DNA of 64,000 bases from Diprion similis (lineage: Eukaryota > Arthropoda > Insecta > Hymenoptera > Diprionidae): assembly GCF_021155765.1 (NCBI RefSeq), contig NC_060112.1:13206001-13270000 (forward strand), given 5' to 3'. The notes beneath the pieces were generated by a model, which saw nothing but the letters and a program-made list of their open reading frames with translations, did no database searches and was not told the origin of the DNA. This document shows positions 52,167 through 64,000 of the stretch, piece by piece. Within the stretch, counting starts at the first letter, position 1, and every line of letters begins with the position of its first letter. Made by a program: the position numbers and the translations under genes.

Positions 52167-53390
52167 GGAAATTGTAGTATTGAAATGTTTTTATATCGTT
52201 GAACATGTAAACCCACGTACGGGTTGATCACCTTATCAAAAATACTAGCAAAACGTCAACAATAACTTAAATCAAGGTGAAATCTTAACGAAATGTGCCC
52301 TCTAGACGAATAACAGTGTTGTACGGATATTTTTTTATGAAAAGATTTGACCAAATTTTAGGTTATTCTGCTTGTCAAATAATCGGCGGCACACAGATTT
52401 GTCTTCGTGATGTGAACCATAATTATTACATAGATTGGAACTCTTTAAAAACATTTGTTCATATGCTCTAATGATACTACCAGCATCTGGTATTGATAAT
52501 CGGAACTGATATTCAAAGTGACGAGCTGTATACGAGAATTAATTGGTGGTATAGTGTACAATCGGTAAATATTCGAATGGTAAGCATAATATATGAGCGC
52601 AAAAGGTGCGTTTACATTGAAGCCCGAGCGTCGACGTCAACGCTACGTGTATGTACGGACTGACGTCGACCTGCAAATGGGAGTAAAGTCGTCGTCGACG
52701 TTCACACATTCTGGGTCGATTTTAACGTTGACGCATATATCTCCAAGTATTGAAAACACACTGAAATACATTTTCATTCAACGCAGAAATAAGAAATGCC
52801 ACGAATTCTACGAAACCTTTTTGCAGAATTGCGTACAATGGGACTGTTGAACTTTTTTTTTCTCAATTCGTTCAGGAAAAACGCTAGGCAACATTGAACC
52901 GCACTTTCACTGTAAAAAAAAAAGTAATAGCAGAACGCCGGTTTTTCGACGTTATCTGGTCTGCGTTTCAATATATCGACATATATTATACTGTTTCACA
53001 TTAAACTAAAGAAGCGAGACACTGAAATCACTTTAATAATATTATTTATAAATATTTTTCATACAAATATAATACCTATGTAACAAATATATTTACAGTT
53101 TATTTTACATAGTTAATACGAGGTCGATTGAGTACGATACTTTATACCTATTGTCCAATGGATATCCAATTATTTCAGCTCATTTTTCTTAAGGTGGTTT
53201 CATTAAATCATCGATGGAGTACTGACTGGAAATTGTGAGAGTAAAATAAAATATATCTTTTCACTTATTGCAAAGAACTACGTAATTGAATTATTCGCGA
53301 TTTGCAGATTGTATAAGGTACTCTTAGTCATCAAGTAATTCAATTCCAAAACAAAGCTCTCTTCATGTTATTATTGACCATGATATATAT
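52167..53390. other. Dicer-1 upstream region and CCDC130 3' flank
   Basis: Both neighbours run leftward, so this gap holds the Dicer-1 promoter and the CCDC130 3' UTR. A CpG-rich block at about 52,590-52,740 repeats the motif cgtcgacgt several times and may be a transposon fragment, but I could not match its ends. The 85-codon frame across it is not supported as a gene. Confidence 0.45.
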
Positions 53391-54800
53391 TCACGAACGT
53401 TCTGATCCACTATCTGAACTTGAGAAATCATAATGGACTAAGGGCAGGTTTTGTTGACTAGTAGAGGTAGACGTTTTGTTAGAATCTGAAGAAGATTTGT
53501 TGCCAAGTGATTGTTGGTCTTGTTTTTGTTTCATACGATTCACTTCAATTCCTATTGATTCACGTGATAGCTTTGTCTTTAAATGATTTGGTGTCTCAAC
53601 CTTTTTTATGAGTCTTAATTTTTTTGGTAGTGATTTTATGGGATTCGTTGAACCTAGAACAAAAAAATAATTAGGGACAGCCTTGTAACTCTTGGATACA
53701 ACTTGGCACTATTTCATTGTGTCAATGCTGAGTTATGTGAAAGAGGGCTTCAAACGAAGATCTCTTATGATAATTTATGAATCACATACCTCGTTTAGAA
53801 CTGCTAGCCTTACTACTAGTACTACTACTACCAGAAGTAATAGCACGTGCCAGTTTTATGTCGTCTTCATGTTCTGTTACCAATTTAATATTTAAACTAG
53901 ATTTGTCCAAAAGCTTTTTGTCCACCACTTGCGTGTTTTGAAGATCTTTTTTCGTTGCCTAAAACATGATTTAATCAAGTGGTGAGTTGTGTGATATACC
54001 TTAACATAATATATAAGACTAAACTTACAATTAGATCAAAATTATATTTACTACTCAGTATTGCAACTTACTCTCAATTTGGCTCTGAGCACGCAATTAG
54101 AACTGTAATCATCTTCCCAAGTTGGTTTTTTCATTTGGATCAGTTTGGCAAGAGCTGGGTCACGGTTCTTAGAGGTTTTGACATCTTCTGTCTGATGTTC
54201 TACTTTGAACATAGCATCATCGTATAATCGGTGGGAGACTTCTTTAGTTTCTGGCACAGTCTGTTCATTTGCTATTGGATCCCAGCGATTCTCTTGTCTC
54301 CGAGCTCCACTGACTATGACATAATCTAGATTCTAGAATTTTTCAAAATTATGCACAATTATGAGTGAGTCATTGCGGCGATAGTTTAAATTTGAAACTG
54401 GATGATTAACAAAAACTTGTATATTATAAGAAGCATGCTTTTATACAAATGACAATTAAACTGGTGAAATTAAAAAGCATTTACATACTCCTGGGTCTGT
54501 TTTTATTTCAAAATGATTGTCACAAAGATGACATTTCATCCGAAACTGATACAGGGGAGTGCTGTAATACATCCCAACTTTCTTTTTTTCAGCGTTATAT
54601 CGAACACCCATGCCAATGTGATTTCCACAGCCTTCACACCAGATGTTATAGGGCATTTCAAATCGAATAATCAGGATACCCATGTGCAATTTACGAGCTC
54701 GTTCTCGCAATGCATGTGTACCAAGGAATTTGTTGAGACCCCCGACCTTGGGATCATAGTCGGGGGGATAGTAGTGATTAGTTCCTTTGCGTTCACCCAT
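53391..54800 (-). CDS. CCDC130: CCDC130/YJU2-like spliceosome protein
   Basis: Family members (Yju2/Cwc16) help the spliceosome in the first transesterification step, in the nucleus. Exons 5' to 3': 54,800-54,489; 54,332-54,072; 53,958-53,790; 53,653-53,391; phases agree, 334 residues. The start MGERKGTNHYYPPDY and the block LRERARKLHMGILIIRFEMP are family hallmarks, and four zinc-binding cysteines are visible: C55 and C58 (WCEGC), C90 and C93 (KCHLC). The rest is charged, then Ser-rich and disordered. An acceptor (gatgcag) sits 4 nt before the ATG, so the 5' UTR is spliced. The sequence favours CCDC130 (YJU2B) over YJU2 by its N-terminus. Confidence 0.95.
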
Positions 54801-57800
54801 TTCTCTGCATCGAAATAAATACATGTGTACGTTCACATCACAAATTGTACAAAAAAATATTCAAGTACATCAATCTTGCAACTTGTAAAAATGATAACCT
54901 TATTTAGAAAATTACAAACAATTTATTTACGTTATGTAGCTCGGTCAAAATTATTGATATTTCTAGTTTACCTGTTTTAGAGTTCCAGTTACGTAAGAAA
55001 TGAATTCAATCTGCATTCACCATATCATCAAATGTAGTAATATGTTGTAGGAGCCACTTTCATCGATCAGATATTTAAAAATATAGGTTATGGTAAACCG
55101 AAATTCTATATAGTATACATAAGCACCGACCGTGCTTCTGTGCCTATTTTGTGCTCCCAACGATGGTAAAGCCGCACGTCACCTCACATATAGCGAAACC
55201 ACGGGATAATCGTGTAAAGCCCACGAGCTTTGTGATTATGTTACTATCGTCCCCTGCCTTCTGCCAGGTATCTCGCGTGACGAAAGCCAGAACGTAAACA
55301 ATAATGGCGTTGCTCTGCTGAATGCTTCGCAAGTGTGTGCGTAAGAAATTAATGTCCGGAAACACTGATCCATATTCGACTAGTTAATCTGCTCATTTAA
55401 CTTAATAGAATTGGATCTCCGGTAAAAGCTGGAAAATAACAGTTGTATATCTTACAAATATATTATAGCCAAAAGCAGTGGCCAGATTAAAATGTAATCG
55501 GTACTATAGTTATATCACTGAAACTCGTAAGTTCGATGTGCGCATAATTAGTCAATACAAATACTTATTTAGGGTCTGAGTACAATTCCATTGTATATTC
55601 GTATAATATTTTTAGCATAAATATCTCATCTATAAATTTTTCCTTATGATTAATTATTCTCACATTTTTCAGAGATTCGCTTGTCATTCTTACCCTTTTT
55701 TTCACAATAATGTTGACGTAAAAAATTTAAGATGAAAGAAACAGAATGTGTCGTTTATACAAATTATTTTCATACATCTGTACGCGAAGGATCAAAATTG
55801 AAAGCCAGAAGCAACTTTGTAAGCTGCTACTCGTAACCATAAATACATATCTAATATTCTACATATTAAGCTTCAATATAAAATTTTTGGTACATATACT
55901 GTTAGTAGAAGTTTCGAAAAAATGTAATAATCCGACTTAATAATAAGTTGACCTGTTTCTTTCAATATGTAACTATTCTTTCGCGAAATTTGTGGCGGGC
56001 ACAGATGGATCTTTTCGAAATGTGAATGATCGGTATGTTTACTGTATAGGTGACCTTTAGTAGCTTTGACATTGAAGGGCTGTTTTAAAAGCGTTGCTCG
56101 GCGGTCGTCTCAGAGATATTCTCGCCGCGGTAGTCGGATCAGAAGTGAATTATTGTAAAACTCTCGCGCTCGGTTTCCGATTCCCGTTGTCATCTCGGTT
56201 TGCGCAGGCGCGCGCGCTATCGCCGTTATCGATTTATTGCCGCTCAAACAAGAATTGGGCTCGTAATCGTACTGCTACAATAACAATTCTAACGGAAATA
56301 CTTTAATCGAGTATTATCGACTTATGTTTTTTTACTAATTATCATGCACTTCGAGCCATTAGGAGATGGCGTTGACTGTCCTTAGTCAACGGAGATGGCA
56401 AGACGAATGTAAAACCATTTTCCGTCGGCAGCAACGGTATTAGGATTGAAATGATTGGAAAAAAATCAGATCCATTAAATATGCGTAAAAAAAAATTATG
56501 ATCCTGCACGAGTAAACGTATTCTTATAGAATAAAAATCCCAGAGATTGTTTCAACAGTACTTTCAACACTGCACGGACTTTTGGAACATATTACAAAAT
56601 TATGATTAACATATCTGTGCCACTGACGCATGAGTTATTTATATTACCCGAGTAACTGTAATGAGATAAAATTCAACAATAGGATAAATTAATCATGGCA
56701 TAGTCAAAATGGAAATTAAATGAATTACAGACATGAACTTTTTGAACGAAAAGATTTTTCATCCAGTAATTACTTTTAAATCTTGTAACGTTGGTGATAT
56801 TCTATATTAAATGTATATCGAAGGTCTTTTCCAGCATTGATCATTAATTTTCAAAGTTACTAACTTTCACGTTATTATGAATGATTTTATCTGTCACGAT
56901 GAATCAGTGTCTGCAGTTGAATAGTTATAAAAGATGGTAAAATTTTGAAATCAGTAAAGCTTAAGCACCTTTCACAATCACTAGTGCAATACATCTTAAT
57001 ATATACTGAATTTCGATTGCTTAGCACATATCATTTGAATTGGATATGGTAATGTCAAGTTCCAAGAGTTACAGAATCTACGACACATTCTCATATTGAT
57101 CGAAGAGACGACAGATTCTGCAATATTCAACAATTCATAAGTGATGTACATAGTTAGGAACAATAAATGTTGAATTGCATTCATAAGCAGATTTTTGAAA
57201 AAATTAACAGCACAATTGTACCTGTTGAGAACCATATAAATATTAAAGTGGCAAAATTTTTTTATCAGAAAACTATAACTATATGTATATTACGTACTTG
57301 CAGACCAAAAAAGAAGAGTAAGAGAGAAATAAGCTTGGTATTGGCAGAATAAATTTACTTGATATACATTATTTTAAATTATATTTTTCAAGGAAAATTT
57401 GCTAAATTCGATACAAGCTCCTTTTTTACACATGTGGCAAGTGCTCCGAAACAATGTTTCTGCTATACAGAAAATGGTAGGACAAGAGAGTCGCATGTTG
57501 CAATAATTCTTTCGTTTTAATGTTATGCTCGTAAATGATAAGAAACTGTGAAACATAAGAACTGTTATGAAAACATTCAACTTTAAAAATATATTCGCAC
57601 AGTTCCCACATGCCTATACATCGTAATGCTTATGTGTTACTAAAATTAAAGCCCATTCGTTAAAGTATAAAGAAAGTAATCTATTACAATTGAGTAGATT
57701 GGATCAATTTGTTCCTAAATTTGTTGGATATTCGAAAATAAAATTAGAGCAATTGTGATGTCATCAAGAGATATAATGAAATACAAAATTATGTACAAAA

Positions 57801-58811
57801 TAAAAAATAAAAATAAGCTATCGACGTTGAGTATTGATAATAGCAATGTTCTCATATGATTGTAGCATTTTACGTCACATAACGTGTAAATTTGATATAC
57901 CTTTTATTTAAATTAATTGCAATTTATGGAATTTCACTGTTTGTTACAATCAAAAAATTCACAAACATACTTTCCTCTACATTATCTCCGGTATCCCTAA
58001 TCATCATTATAAAATAGATCGGTACTTGATATTTCCTTCATTTTCGCATAAGATGCACTATAGTTTATGGCTATGTATTTACGTAGTTTATATACGAAGG
58101 ATATTGGAGAGGTAACTGGGAGAGTCAAGTAATATATTGACCAGTGGTATCATCAGCGCATCGTAATGTATATTCTCAATTGTATTTCGGAATCGCTCCA
58201 TTCGCATTGTCACAATATTAGTCTAAATCAATCTATAGACACCCATTCACACATCATCTCACAAATATGTTTTATAATAATTTGGACACAGTTTACTTCA
58301 AACAACCAAAATGTGAAAAATTAATTTTTATTAAGTGTGATTTTGCTTAGTTCTAACAGTTCATCAGACTGTACTAGCAGCAATGTTTCACCAGTTTCTA
58401 ATATAAAGTCGAGACTCTTGTGGGTCAAAGCCACTTTATTTGCACTATTTAGAGTGCAAATTAAATAAGATTCAATGGAAGTGTTATCTACAAAATATCA
58501 TTACTTGCTAATTACAGCACAAATATGCAAATATAAAAATTTGCATTATATTTATAATCACCCACATTTCGATATTGTTTACATTGCGATTGAAATGTTT
58601 ATATATTATGCAGTTGTTCACGTTTTAACCACAGAATATCTTACATTATTAATGTTATCCAATTCACAACGGAAGGTATACCAGTATCAGTATACCAACG
58701 CTAACATCAATATTTAGCTTTATATAAAACTACTATCATGCTGTGTAGCATTTTTCAGTCTCCGCACGTTGCATTTAAAGTACATTTCCACATATAAGAA
58801 AGATTGAAGAG
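54801..58811. other. CCDC130 upstream region and osa 3' flank
   Basis: Four kilobases without a supported coding exon. A GC-richer part at 55,130-55,370 probably lies near the CCDC130 transcription start. A second CpG-rich island at about 56,080-56,280 stands alone. The AT-rich 57,000-58,811 is likely osa 3' UTR, with tttatt (AATAAA on the minus strand) near 58,326 and 58,434. Confidence 0.5.
56080..56290. promoter_or_regulatory. Isolated CpG-rich island, possible promoter
   Basis: In an AT-rich setting this 200-bp stretch is dense in CpG (for example gcgcaggcgcgcgcgctatcg). Such islands in this window otherwise occur near gene starts. No exon following it could be recognised on either strand, so it may start a non-coding transcript or a gene with distant exons. 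Confidence 0.3.
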
Positions 58812-61800
58812 TTACGTCCCCCTTGAACACTGGAATAATACACGAGCCACTATAGCTGCGACTTGTTGATCCAGAATCTGGCTCATGACTAACGCGAGAA
58901 GTCGCGATTCGTGCTGCAAGAGCAGTGTTCTATTATCTGGGTGCCTTGCTAGATTCAACAAAGTTCCTGCCGCTCGCCTCAGCATGTCCAAACTAGTTCC
59001 CATAGATTCGGGATTGTCTCTTAAAGCTGCTAACCCATGCTGATTGGCAACACCTAGCGCGGTAGTTTCTGCTTGTTCGATAAATGCGACCAACAGAGCA
59101 ATGCACGGCGTTTGCATCGCCACTGTTCGTGCCACACCACTGTCTGCCGCTGACAAAAAGTGTAATAAATTTACTCCGAATTCTCTGAGTACTTGTTCTT
59201 CGCTACGGCAGAGTAACCTAGTGAGAACTGAGCACAGCCGTTGCAATCTCGAGTACGGCGGAGTAGCTACAACCAGGTCCACATTGCTCTCGGTAACACA
59301 TAGCTTACAAAGTGCTTCTAAAGCCAACCTTTGTGGAGAGAGCGACGATGTCGGCCCTACAGTAGGAAACGGATCTTGTCCGTGGGCCGCCGGGCACACG
59401 GCCCAATGCAACAAACCATCTAGTACTGGTCGTGATATTTCTTCTGGATGCTGACTAAGATCCATATGGCCTGAGATATTAGCTGCCATAACTAGTACAT
59501 TTTCTCTAATGTGATGGAGAAAATCCCACCACCATTCATTTTCTCCTTGTAAACTACTGCAGGAATCCGCAAAGTCTGCATCCTCTTCTCGATCGTAGTT
59601 TCTCGTTTTTTGTGCTCTAACTGGATGCTCGTGGTGTAGGAGTAAAAGCTTACCAAGTATGCTAAGAAAAGTAACATTCTTTGCAAATTCAATTTCGTTG
59701 CCAGGTACGAACGTCAGGTTTCTCAAAATTGTAGACAAACAAACACATCGTCGTGCTAACCCATCCTGACTCTCGGTAACAAGGTACAGGCTGGCTTCAT
59801 CTCGAGAATAACTTTCATCCTCGTAATCACTTATCCGCCTCCTTTTTAGTGTACCAGCTGGATCTTTGATATTTAACTTTTGCTCGTCTTTTGTACTCAG
59901 AGACTCGTCTTCCTCTTGGGTCAGTTTTTCCGAATCCAAATTGCTCAAGCTATCGCTCAGGCCATTTTGATTGGGAAGTACGTTGTCGTCACCAGATGCT
60001 CTCGATAATTCGGATAAACTTTCACCAATATTGTTATTGGCTTTGGATTCGTTTTCCGAATCCTTTCGCGTTCCGTCATTCTTTTTTTCAAATAATTCTC
60101 TAGTGAGGTCGTTCATCTCGACCGGTTCTTTCTTAATTCTGGATAAAACGTCGCTAAGAGTTTTAATTTTCTTCTTTTTATCAAACTGTTTACGTTCACT
60201 AATAGGAGTTGTGGGCTTGTCATTACAATCATTAGATTTTTTAAATGTATCTACATTTTCTAACATGCTGTCTATTTTGGATTCTTCTATTTTAACATCA
60301 ATACTTTCAACCTCTTTTTCAAGAAGCGGTGGTTTTTCGTCCCTCAGCTGTCTCGCAAAAGGAACACTGTCCAATTCAGATTGAAAGCATGTAACGATGT
60401 ATTTGGTTGTATTGGCATCGACTTGCCAGGGTTCCGTATCGGCTTCACAATCTGGATAATGATCCCAAGGTCGCCGTGAGTCCAAAACAAATAAATCATC
60501 GTCTCGAGGTATCATTTTCACTGGACGCCCTCGCCTTGACAAAAATGTGTAATTGGAACCAGACAGAAGTATGATACGGTCTTCGGCGTCGACAGGTCGT
60601 GACACTGCACCTAGATCAACTTCAGCCCCCTCTGATGTACGACACCATTGCTGTTCTTCCTCACCCATTGGAGATTCAAACATATCGGACAGGGAACGAG
60701 AAAAATGCTCCAACAATACATCCAGTAGTCCTGGAAGATGTGCCAACCCAAAGTAACTGACCTAAAAGCATAAGTGATCCCATATGTTTGTCAAAAATCT
60801 TTCACTTCTCCGCTTTAAATTTATGATTGAAGTTTCGGTTTCTATCAAATTAATTGGTCATAAACATTACTTTCGTAGAGCTAGTTTCACAAAGATTTAA
60901 AATTTTACTACAAGCTAATCTACTTGGATAGTACTTGAATAAAATTATGTATGGAAAACTTCAAGTGAAAATACTTACCGAAGAATCGTCAAAAAGTAAA
61001 ATATTCAGGACATCCAGCGCCCAGCAGCTTTCAGCCAATAAGCCGGATCTCAGTGCCATCATAATTCGCCACGCCTCGACAGGGGCAACTTCAGCTCGCG
61101 TTAGTTTACGCCTTTTGTACAACAATGGTGTGACAGCTTCCACACTATCGCTAGGAAACGTCATCTCCCTTTTTGGTGCCGGTTGCTGGTTTATCATAGG
61201 GCTTATTCCTAGTTGACTCTGTAAATGAAACCGATAAGAAAATGTTATTACGATTTGCTCTATATTGAAACGTTCCGAATAAGAAAAAAAAATTCAGAAA
61301 GAAGAAAATTAAATCTTAGAGAACATATATTTGAAGAGATTTAAAATTCGATGATACTGAAATGTGAAATATTTTAACCTGATGAGTACTAGGAGGTGGA
61401 TAAAGTGGGGATGGTTGGTTGGGATATCTGTGATCCCACGATGGTGGTGGATGTTGTGCAACAGTATTCCCAGTCAGTTGGGTTGCAGGCCTTGGGGTTT
61501 GTTGATTTCCCCACTGTGGACTACTGATTCCACCAACACTGCTTGATGCTGATGCGCCTGATGTCCCTTGTGGCTGTGGCGGTTGTGGTGGCTGTGCTGC
61601 TTGTGCAGAATATTGAACCCTATTGTTGCTATTACCACTGCTATACTGATTTGTATTGCTTGGCCAACCTATAAAATTATTTACGTGTAAATTAGGATGC
61701 AAAATAGTTTCATAGTGAAGTTTTAATAAACTGTCGTCTAACCGGTATCTGTAACCAACTGAAACGTGTTTGTCAGCATAATGAAAAGCATCATCATTTC

Positions 61801-63354
61801 TCTAATTAGTTAATGATTTTATTCTCTGATAAGGAGTTGATTCTTATTTAATATCACGAAATGCATGATTAACAAAACCGTAGACTTACCAGGATAGGCT
61901 GGCCTTTGCTGACTATATGGGGGATACTGTTGGTCTTTGGCAAAATCAGGATGTCGCCGTGGTTGTGTTGGTCCTGGTGGAGGGGGAGGCATATTTTTGC
62001 TCACTGTACTCGCACTAGCATACATTTGGTTACTCCCAGATCCTGCATATCCTCCCTGATCGTTAACATTAACAAATTAATATCTTATTGAGTAAAACGT
62101 TGTTCGTAAAATAGTTTATCATTTTAATTCAAATTTGAGCCAAAGAAATGTAACGTATGTACCTGCTCTGGCCTATAGTATTCTTGTGATCCCGAATAAT
62201 TAGAAGCTGCGGGTGACTGGGATGGTGGTGAAGGTTGGCTAGTCGACGGTTGCTGCGTATTAGGTGGATGACCTTGTGGACCAGGAGGATAGCTGCTATT
62301 CCGTCCACTTGGTGGTGTTCCTGTAGAATAGCCAGCTGACTGCTGTCCACTGCCGTACCTATTGTACAGATCCTGTACTCCTGTACTATTTGGTGGCATG
62401 TTTCCTCCACTATACCCTCTAAGCATTGTATTTCATAATTACCTTACAGAATCTTACGTTATAACAACAAAACGATATTTGAAAGAAAAAAATAAGACAA
62501 ACCGCTCGGCATCTGGTCCGCCATAAGGAGGGTAGTGGGATCTTGGGGAGTATGGCTGGTTGAAGTCACTCTGTTGTGCCATTGTGTTTCCTTGAGGTCT
62601 AATATATTGATCCTGTGAGTAATTCTGGTAGGGTCCAGGCCCTTGATAATTTCCTTGTGGCATTCCTGCAACAAAAACTATATTTAGAACTTTCATCGAC
62701 ACCACCAGGGTTGCTCAGAGCATTTATCTCAATACGATTTCAGTAAAGCTTACTCATTGCACGAGACAAAAATGTTTGATTTAACTATAAATTGTCTCAA
62801 ATATTTATACGATAATATGATGCATCGTAGTTTTTTGTTTTAACAACATATTAAGTTATGAGTGAATCTTGATACGAGCTGAATGGCAAGTACCATTAAA
62901 AAAAATCAAAAATAGTTTGTAACTGCAGAACTATTTTGCATCTATAACTTGTAGATTTTTCCCAAAAAATGTTTTTTGATTTTACTGTGTAAAATGAAAC
63001 GACTCTAACCTTTGACAGTTCTGGAGGTTTGTTTGAGTTGCGAATTTATTTAAAGTGTAGACATGTTTTATTTATGTATTCGTAGATGGACAAGCTTTCC
63101 TGTATCTTTAATATCTTCAAATAAAAACAAAAAGAATTATATTAATCGACGTCGAAGAGAAAATAAATGTTATCAACCTTGATGCGGCGATGGTGCACTG
63201 CTTTGACTGGGTGGCCGAGGTGGAGGTGGAGTGTAATCGGATGGAGGTCCACCTGGGGCACCACCTGCATAACCACTCTGATAGTTTCCGTAACCGTCCA
63301 TTGAAGTACTACTGGAACCAGCAGCAGGAAACGAATCCTGGGAGTTTGACGATC
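58812..63354 (-). CDS. osa: osa/ARID1 (BAF250), 3' part only
   Basis: The DNA-binding signature subunit of the BAP/BAF (SWI/SNF) chromatin remodeller. Exons in the window, 5' to 3': 63,354-63,178; 62,665-62,503; 62,418-62,163; 62,055-61,890; 61,668-61,379; 61,218-60,979; 60,761-58,812; phases agree, about 1,080 residues. The first five are Pro/Gln/Gly/Tyr/Ser-rich and disordered. Exon 6 holds the conserved KREMTFPSDSVEAVTP and EAWRIMMALRSGLLAES block. The last exon (650 codons) holds the BAF250_C domain, interrupted by a charged Lys/Glu/Ser-rich disordered insert of roughly 180 residues. The exon before 63,354 ends in phase 1; it, the ARID domain and the N-terminus lie upstream, mostly beyond the window's right edge. 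Confidence 0.95.
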
Positions 63355-64000
63355 CTAAATATATAATATACGTGTATATTATATCGATGACTTGTAAGAT
63401 TTTCATTTTTCAAATAAATTCTTCTACACGTTCGAAGACATGCCTACCTATGGGCTTTTATGCTTGCAGCTGATTTCAAAAACGTTATTCATTTTTTTAA
63501 GTTTCCAAACATTATGAAATCGATCAAATTCAGGCTTTTTGAAATATTTTCTACTAGTCTAATTAAACAATCTGTAACTATAAATACTGTTTTTTCTGAC
63601 ATAAGGTCTATGAAATGATAGTCCTGATTTGTTCGGAAATTTTTGGTATGCGCTCAAATTGATATCTTTATATTGTAATTTGAACAAATCTAAACACTTT
63701 TTAGACACTTAAGCATGTGTACGAATTGCATTGCTATTTTTTAATTAACATAAATTATTATAAACATTTTCCATTCTTACGAACCTTTCTCAGTAACCCA
63801 AGTTTTTTCTGAATTTTTTTCTGTTGGATATATATTTGATGTAGTATAATTGATAACAAACTAATGTTGAATTGTAAAAGACTTAAGTAATTTTTATAGG
63901 AAAAACATAACATTGTGCTCACAGTGACCAGAAATTCGCACGATGTGCCATCGAGTTTATTCTTTACACGCTCCGTGACATATCTTTCGCAATGAGATCA
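63355..64000. other. osa intron (minus strand), no exon assigned
   Basis: AT-rich and probably intronic. A donor-like site at about 63,780-63,785 on the minus strand (GGTTC|GTAAGA) follows a short open stretch after an acceptor (attcag); it could be a micro-exon of about 29 nt, but this is not supported by similarity. Confidence 0.4.

Noticed and set aside
52593-52850. 85-codon plus-strand frame in a CpG-rich block
   Set aside because: I considered a Harbinger-like transposon fragment, but could find neither inverted ends nor conserved transposase motifs.
59044-60384. Plus-strand frames of about 136 codons over osa
   Set aside because: Antisense shadows of the osa last exon.
1-64000. tRNA genes
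   Set aside because: I looked for the GGTTCRANTCC B-box on the plus strand and its plausible partners; hits such as the one in the last GMPPB exon lack an A-box and a cloverleaf.

Overview
The window is animal nuclear DNA, AT-rich, with spliced genes. All genes recognised are insect in character: Dicer-1, annexin B9, a short insect-type separase, kinesin-5, osa and an arthropod DUF4773 protein. A BARD1 orthologue is present, which as far as I know flies such as Drosophila lack, so a non-dipteran insect is likely. A hymenopteran is my guess, not something the sequence proves. I joined exons by hand from splice sites. In every gene the exon phases agree from start to stop, so the models are internally consistent, but they are not backed by transcripts.

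Layout. 1 to about 5,200: a tandem satellite with monomers of about 312 bp, arranged in a 9-monomer, 2,806-bp higher-order repeat and running off the left edge. About 4,985 to 6,240: the array edge, where a decayed unit of about 740 bp (a satellite-like monomer plus about 480 bp) occurs twice. 6,240 to 13,550: mostly gene-poor, with one orphan candidate exon at 11,427-11,635. 13,574-16,100 (+): annexin with three alternative last exons. 16,301-18,993 (-): a small DUF4773 protein. 20,380-23,116 (+): BARD1, with a hairpin MITE in its upstream region. 24,480-30,271 (-): kinesin-5. 31,812-33,470 (+): GMPPB. 34,142-37,846 (-): separase. 38,414-40,587 (+): an NFATC2IP/Rad60-like double SUMO-like protein. 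42,578-52,166 (-): Dicer-1 in 23 coding exons. 53,391-54,800 (-): the CCDC130/YJU2-like splicing factor. 54,800-58,811: gene-poor. 58,812 to beyond 63,354 (-): the 3' half of osa (ARID1/BAF250), whose 5' part and ARID domain lie outside the window.

How the genes relate. There is no operon. Three head-to-head pairs share intergenic promoters: DUF4773/BARD1, kinesin-5/GMPPB and separase/NFATC2IP. Several neighbours serve chromosome biology: BARD1 (DNA repair and ubiquitin ligase), kinesin-5 (bipolar spindle), separase (cohesin cleavage), NFATC2IP (SUMO and genome stability) and osa (chromatin remodelling). Dicer-1 makes microRNAs, CCDC130 acts in the spliceosome and GMPPB makes GDP-mannose.

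I did not find a clear new multi-gene system. The least ordinary signals are the higher-order satellite with its decayed 740-bp edge units, a hammerhead-ribozyme-like motif near 24,200, three interchangeable annexin last exons each with its own poly(A) signal, a Dicer-1 whose helicase ATPase motifs are all altered, and an orphan GC-rich exon near 11.5 kb.
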